Below, piece by piece: positions 6,623 to 9,778 of a stretch of 9,778 nucleotides of DNA. The stretch spans positions 1 through 9,778 of the forward strand of contig JAKIUX010000016.1 in assembly GCA_021647345.1 (NCBI GenBank), written 5' to 3'. The notes below the pieces were generated by a model that was not told the DNA's origin, searched no databases, and saw only the letters and a list, made by a program, of their open reading frames with translations. The position numbers and the translations under genes are program-made. This DNA is from Hydrogenimonas sp. (lineage in GTDB: Bacteria; Campylobacterota; Campylobacteria; Campylobacterales; Hydrogenimonadaceae). Within the stretch, counting starts at the first letter, position 1; each line of letters starts with the position of its first letter.

Positions 6623-7816
6623 CTACACCATTTTTTTGCTTCTGATTTTAAAGCCTGTGTTTGCTCTTAGATCAATTCCTAAAAAGTATACCAGCGTGAT
6701 TACTTTTTTTAAGAAGTAGGCCGTGATTCCGCTTATATTAAAGCCTAAAATTTCAGCCGCAGCATATCTGCCCCCCAATGCTATAAATATTCCATACATT
6801 TTGCCTTTAAACGGTCCTATCTTATCCCCTTTAATGTCGGCCTCTATTGCTTTTGCGCAATACTCTGCACTCTGTTCAGCAATCTGAGCCGTAGGGGGGA
6901 GCTGCTGCCCGTGTTGGTCTAAAATTTCGGCTACATCGCCTATTGCAAATATCTCACCATGATCTTTTATGTTTAGAGTAGAAGTTACTTTAAGCTGTTC
7001 GATAAAGTTTTTTTCAAAATGCTTGGGTGCAAACTCGCTATTTCCCAAAATTCCGCCTGTAAAGATCATAAAAGTATAGTCACGACTCTTTGCATTTTCA
7101 AAATATATTTTATCGCTGCTTACCTCTTTTATGTAAGCTGAGGTTACAATTTCAATACCTAGGTTTTTTACTCTTTTAACCGAAGCGTCTATTATCGAGT
7201 CGTTCATTCCCGGCAGTATTGTTTCGCATGCATCATAAAGCGTTACTTTTATTTCCCCTGTATGGCCGCCAAGCATCTTTTTGTAGCGCTTTAGCATGTA
7301 GCCCATCTCAGCCGCAACCTCGACACCGGAAAGACCGGCTCCTATTACCGCAATATCAACCTTTTTGCTATCTCCGTCAAGTTTTCTTTTTATGGCTTCT
7401 TCAAATCTGTGTCGAAAACCGAATGCTCTATCGAGCCTCTTTACCCCGAAGCTATACTCTCTAAGCCCTTTTATGGAGTCTGGAAACCTAGTTTTTGCGC
7501 CTGTCGCTATTATTAGGTAGTCGTACTCTATTTTTAAATCTGATAGTACCAACTCCTTCTCTTTGGGATTCAGCCCTACGATTCGATCTTGAATGAATCG
7601 CACTTTGCCGTTCTTGAACCCTTCGCACCATAGAGATAGATCGACTGCGAGCTCGTCAATATATCTGTTTCCCGCTATATAGCCGTAGACCTCTGTCTGC
7701 ATGAAGTGGTAGCTGTTAGCATCTATTAGAACCACTTCAAGGTTATCGTTTTGAGCAAGCTTCTCTACAGCCCTCAAGCCTCCGTACCCTCCGCCGGCTA
7801 TTACCACTCTTTTCAT
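6623..7816 (-). CDS. Type II NADH:quinone oxidoreductase-like flavoprotein
   Basis: It probably passes electrons from NADH through FAD to membrane quinone without pumping protons, on the cytoplasmic face of the membrane. I use the ATG at 7816 because AAGGAG lies 7 bases upstream; the frame is open to 7915 but that part is not protein-like. The protein has 397 residues: FAD-binding GGGYGG at 8-13 with D32, NADH-binding GAGLSG (159-164), ATGAKTRFPD (104-113), the second FAD motif AIGD (291-294) and the quinone-site motif AQIAEQ (310-315). A hydrophobic, basic C-terminus (ITAYFLKKVITLVYFLGI) would anchor it. Sulfide:quinone reductase belongs to the same superfamily, but its redox Cys pair is not evident: the three Cys (64, 197, 320) fit poorly. 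The NDH-2 call is favoured, not certain. Confidence 0.85.
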   Translation of the reverse strand: MKRVVIAGGGYGGLRAVEKLAQNDNLEVVLIDANSYHFMQTEVYGYIAGNRYIDELAVDLSLWCEGFKNGKVRFIQDRIVGLNPKEKELVLSDLKIEYDYLIIATGAKTRFPDSIKGLREYSFGVKRLDRAFGFRHRFEEAIKRKLDGDSKKVDIAVIGAGLSGVEVAAEMGYMLKRYKKMLGGHTGEIKVTLYDACETILPGMNDSIIDASVKRVKNLGIEIVTSAYIKEVSSDKIYFENAKSRDYTFMIFTGGILGNSEFAPKHFEKNFIEQLKVTSTLNIKDHGEIFAIGDVAEILDQHGQQLPPTAQIAEQSAEYCAKAIEADIKGDKIGPFKGKMYGIFIALGGRYAAAEILGFNISGITAYFLKKVITLVYFLGIDLRANTGFKIRSKKMV

Positions 7817-7840
7817 GATCAACTCCTTGATGTGGAGAAA

Positions 7841-7846
7841 ATTATA
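7841..7846 (-). promoter_or_regulatory. -10 box of the NDH-2 gene promoter
   Basis: TATAAT on the minus strand, 24 bases before the ATG at 7816, gives a short leader with AAGGAG at 7823-7828. No -35 match is seen. This places Campylobacterota-type sequence out to at least about 7,870. Confidence 0.5.
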
Positions 7847-7869
7847 GCAGAGAGTAGGCAATCTATATA

Positions 7870-7948
7870 ATGCACAGAAACCCGTATAAAAATGGAATAA
7901 AAAATGCTTTAACAATAACTAAAATATCTAAAATAAGAATATTAATAG
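7870..7948. other. Junction between Campylobacterota-like and Bacteroidota-like DNA
   Basis: This very AT-rich stretch separates the NDH-2 promoter from an OmpA frame that opens abruptly at 7949 after in-frame TAA and TAG codons (7943-7948). Left of it, genes have Shine-Dalgarno sites and Campylobacterota-type proteins; right of it, the proteins are Bacteroidota-like and the one complete start lacks such a site. The exact crossover cannot be read. Long A-runs at 7959-7975 are a typical place for false assembly joins. Confidence 0.6.
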
Positions 7949-8608
7949 ATATATTATGAAAAAAAACAAAAAAAACTTAGAGAAGCCGAAGAACGACTTA
8001 ACAAAAAAAGCGAACTTATTGATAAACTGACAAAAGAACAAGAACTTAAATCCGAACAAATTGATTCGTTAAGAAATTCTTTAGAAGAAAAACAAAAACG
8101 CTTAGTTCTGCTTGAAAATATGATAAACAAAAATAAAGCGGAGGTCAATAAACTCAAAAATATCATAAATGATGCCTTGGAAAGTTTCGATAATTCGGAA
8201 TTAAACGTTTATCTGAAAGACGGAAAAGTTTATGTGGCAATGGAAGAAAAATTGCTTTTTAAAACCGGCAGTTCGGCAATAGACAAAAGAGGCAAAGAAG
8301 CAATAATAAAACTCGGGAAAATTCTTGAAAAAAACACCGATACGGAAATTCTCATTGAAGGACACACCGATAATACAGGACCCGATAAATACAATTGGAA
8401 ACTCAGCACCGAACGTGCTTTGTCGGTTGTTGATATTCTTACAAAACACACAAAAATTAAACCCGAGCGAATAACAGCTTCGGGCAGAGGAATGCACAAA
8501 CCCGTTGCAAGCAACAAAACAGATGCCGGCAAACAAAAAAATCGACGAATAGAAATTATTCTTGTCCCGAAATTGGATTCTTTATATAAAATTATGAACG
8601 AAAAATAA
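7949..8608 (+). CDS. OmpA-family peptidoglycan-binding protein, 5' truncated (Bacteroidota type)
   Basis: The frame from 7949 gives 219 residues without a plausible start or signal peptide. It opens in a coiled-coil linker (YYEKKQKKLREAEERLNKKS, continuing KEQELKSEQIDSLRNSLEEK). The linker segment NIINDALESF and the sequence KDGKVYVAMEEKLLFKTGS are typical of Bacteroidota OmpA proteins. The C-terminal OmpA domain (about residues 97-213) is complete, with IEGHTDNTG, LSTERALSV, SGRGM and NRRIEI, including the Asp and Arg that bind diaminopimelate in the cell wall. By comparison with family members only the signal peptide, lipobox and a few codons seem to be missing. ATGs at 8120 and, out of frame, 7956 exist; neither restores a signal. 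It ends 2 bases from the convergent transporter gene. As it stands it would not be exported. Confidence 0.85.
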   Translation: MYYEKKQKKLREAEERLNKKSELIDKLTKEQELKSEQIDSLRNSLEEKQKRLVLLENMINKNKAEVNKLKNIINDALESFDNSELNVYLKDGKVYVAMEEKLLFKTGSSAIDKRGKEAIIKLGKILEKNTDTEILIEGHTDNTGPDKYNWKLSTERALSVVDILTKHTKIKPERITASGRGMHKPVASNKTDAGKQKNRRIEIILVPKLDSLYKIMNEK

Positions 8609-8610
8609 AA

Positions 8611-9543
8611 TTATTCACTGATTTTCGGTTTTCCCTTTTTTGTAAGAATGGTTTCTGCTTCAATAAAAATTCTGTTAACAGCCGGAATTACCGTTTTAAT
8701 TTTGCTTTCGAGCCGGTCAACTATTTTTTCTATTTCGTCGGATACCAAACCGTCTTTAAAATTTACGTTCAGATTTACTAAAACTTCATCAGGTCCGAAA
8801 AACAATGTTAAAGGTTTTTTATATGCCGTAACATCTTCATCTTCAGATAAAATATTAATTATTTTTTTTATATCTTTTTTCGAAAGTCCTTCTCCTATCA
8901 AAAGACTTTTACATTCAATTGCAAAAAAAGTTGAAACGCTTAAAAGCAGCAAACCGATAAGAACAGAACCTATTCCGTCAAAATATTCGATTCCGGTTAC
9001 TTGCCCGAGTATCAGAGTAATAAGAGCAAGAACTAAACCGGTTACAGCTGCCGAATCTTCAATAACAACAGCTGCGGTAGTAGTGTCTTTTGTATCCGTA
9101 AGTGCTTTATACAAAGAAACATCGCCTCTTGTTTTATTAAATTCTTTAACAGCAATTATAAGCGAAGTTCCTTCAAAAAGAATTGCCGAAACTAATACAA
9201 CATAATTCCAAATTACATCAGTTACTTCACGAGGATGCAAAATATGGACAATTCCTTCATAGAGGGCTATACCTCCTCCCAAAGCAAAAATTAATACGGC
9301 AACAATAAAGCTCCAAAAATAAACCTCATTTCCGTATCCGAACGGATGTTCTTCATCAGCAGGTTTTTTACTTTTTTTAATTCCTAACAAAAGCAAAATT
9401 CCGTTTCCCGTATCCACCAAAGAGTGAATTCCCTCCGACATCATTGTTGAGGAGCCCGTAAAAATTGCCGCAATAAATTTACTCGTTGCAATTGCAATAT
9501 TCGCAATAACGGCACCGTAAATAGCTTTTTTACTTCCCGACAT
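8611..9543 (-). CDS. Cation diffusion facilitator family transporter
   Basis: This inner-membrane exporter exchanges divalent metal ions (usually Zn, also Fe, Mn, Co or Cd) for protons. It has 310 residues, the usual length. Membrane helices alternate from about residue 8 to 210, and a C-terminal cytoplasmic domain (about 215-300, with LVNLNVNFKDGLVSDEIEKI) follows. Helix 2 has SEGIHSLVDTGN (H40, D44). The loop motif HPFGYG (66-71) is typical. Helix 5 has VIEDSAAVTG (161-169), not the usual HxxxD, placing it with the SLC30A9-like branch, where metal selectivity is less clear. No Shine-Dalgarno sequence precedes the ATG, as usual in Bacteroidota. It lies 12 bases after the PuuD-like gene and is probably cotranscribed with it. 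Confidence 0.93.
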   Translation of the reverse strand: MSGSKKAIYGAVIANIAIATSKFIAAIFTGSSTMMSEGIHSLVDTGNGILLLLGIKKSKKPADEEHPFGYGNEVYFWSFIVAVLIFALGGGIALYEGIVHILHPREVTDVIWNYVVLVSAILFEGTSLIIAVKEFNKTRGDVSLYKALTDTKDTTTAAVVIEDSAAVTGLVLALITLILGQVTGIEYFDGIGSVLIGLLLLSVSTFFAIECKSLLIGEGLSKKDIKKIINILSEDEDVTAYKKPLTLFFGPDEVLVNLNVNFKDGLVSDEIEKIVDRLESKIKTVIPAVNRIFIEAETILTKKGKPKISE

Positions 9544-9555
9544 AGTTTTTTATTC

Positions 9556-9778
9556 TTAATCAATTAGAAAATGTTGCTTTACTTTGTACATAAATTTACG
9601 TCCTATTCTTCCGGACAAAGGATTTTTAACGTCCATAGCTTCCGGATGCCATTGAACACCCAAAATAAACGGATGTAAAAGCGTATCGACAGGTTCAATT
9701 GCTTCCGCAACTTTATCTTTTGCGCATGCCGAAATTCTGAAACCTTTTGCAAGTTTCTTAACTGCCTGATGATGATTG
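9556..9778 (-). CDS. Class I glutamine amidotransferase, PuuD/peptidase C26-like, C-terminal part
   Basis: Only the last 73 residues are in the window; the gene continues past its right edge. They match the end of gamma-glutamyl-gamma-aminobutyrate hydrolase-type proteins: NHHQAVKKLAKGF, then FRISACAKDKVAEAIEP, and LGVQWHPEAM with the His and Glu of the catalytic triad. The nucleophile Cys would be in the missing N-terminal part. Such enzymes cleave gamma-glutamyl amides, for example in putrescine breakdown; the substrate here is unknown. The stop TAA is at 9558-9556, 12 bases before the transporter gene on the same strand. It is too short for the usual ORF cut-off but is clearly coding. Confidence 0.88.
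   Translation of the reverse strand, partial: NHHQAVKKLAKGFRISACAKDKVAEAIEPVDTLLHPFILGVQWHPEAMDVKNPLSGRIGRKFMYKVKQHFLID

Noticed and set aside
6623..7816. Sulfide:quinone oxidoreductase as the identity of the flavoprotein
   Set aside because: The redox Cys pair of that family is not seen at the expected places, while AQIAEQ and the C-terminal membrane anchor favour NDH-2.
7817..7915. 33-residue N-terminal extension of the NDH-2 frame
   Set aside because: The ATG at 7816 has AAGGAG, begins directly with the FAD-binding strand, and the promoter -10 box lies inside the supposed extension.
7956..7990. ATG at 7956 as the start of OmpA after a frameshift in the A-runs
   Set aside because: The frame from 7949 already reads like the family's linker through the A-runs, and MKKNKKN would not give a signal peptide.
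8648..9205. 185-residue plus-strand frame opposite the cation transporter
   Set aside because: Antisense shadow, Ser/Thr/Ile-rich composition typical of such artefacts.

Overview
The window looks like two pieces of DNA from different kinds of bacteria joined near position 7,870-7,950. Positions 1 to about 7,870 read as Campylobacterota (Sulfurovum/Sulfurimonas-like). The evidence is a short-form PyrF, strong Shine-Dalgarno sequences (AAGGAG, AAAGGAG) before the genes, TATAAT boxes about 24 bases upstream of two start codons, and the style of the Acs and NDH-2 proteins. Positions from about 7,949 to the end read as Bacteroidota. They carry an OmpA-type protein with the coiled-coil linker of that phylum, a cation diffusion facilitator and a PuuD-like amidotransferase. 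Their codon use is more AT-rich, and no Shine-Dalgarno sequence is visible before the only complete start. The OmpA gene begins abruptly in its linker at the joint, so a chimeric assembly is as likely as, or likelier than, real gene transfer.

Layout. (1) 1-1136 (+): the 3' part of a histidine-rich beta-propeller protein. (2) 1137-2604: a scrapyard of mobile DNA. It holds a minus-strand remnant of an unrecognised gene with an in-frame stop, then the left non-coding end and first third of an IS110-family element. That element is split at its third catalytic Asp by an IS21-family left end, and the IS21 istA gene is itself cut off just before the second catalytic Asp. (3) 2605-2695 (-): tRNA-Ser(GCU) with encoded CCA; the IS21 remnant stops within about 6 bases of it. 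(4) 2768-3122: two divergent small genes, a 47-residue charged helical protein and a 34-residue membrane protein. (5) 3133-6502 (-): acs, an unknown lipoprotein and pyrF, a tightly packed set in which pyrF also seems to have its own promoter. (6) 6623-7816 (-): a type II NADH dehydrogenase-like flavoprotein. (7) 7949-9778: the Bacteroidota-like segment, with the 5'-truncated ompA (+) converging on a cation diffusion facilitator gene and the end of a PuuD-like gene (both -).

How the genes work together. In the Campylobacterota part, Acs activates acetate to acetyl-CoA, NDH-2 feeds electrons from NADH to quinone and PyrF makes UMP; these are housekeeping functions. The most notable items are the lineage switch, the nested IS remnants ending at a tRNA, the possible IS110 bridge-RNA region, and the one-histidine-cluster-per-blade pattern of the propeller. 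I saw no CRISPR array, phage module or clear defence system.
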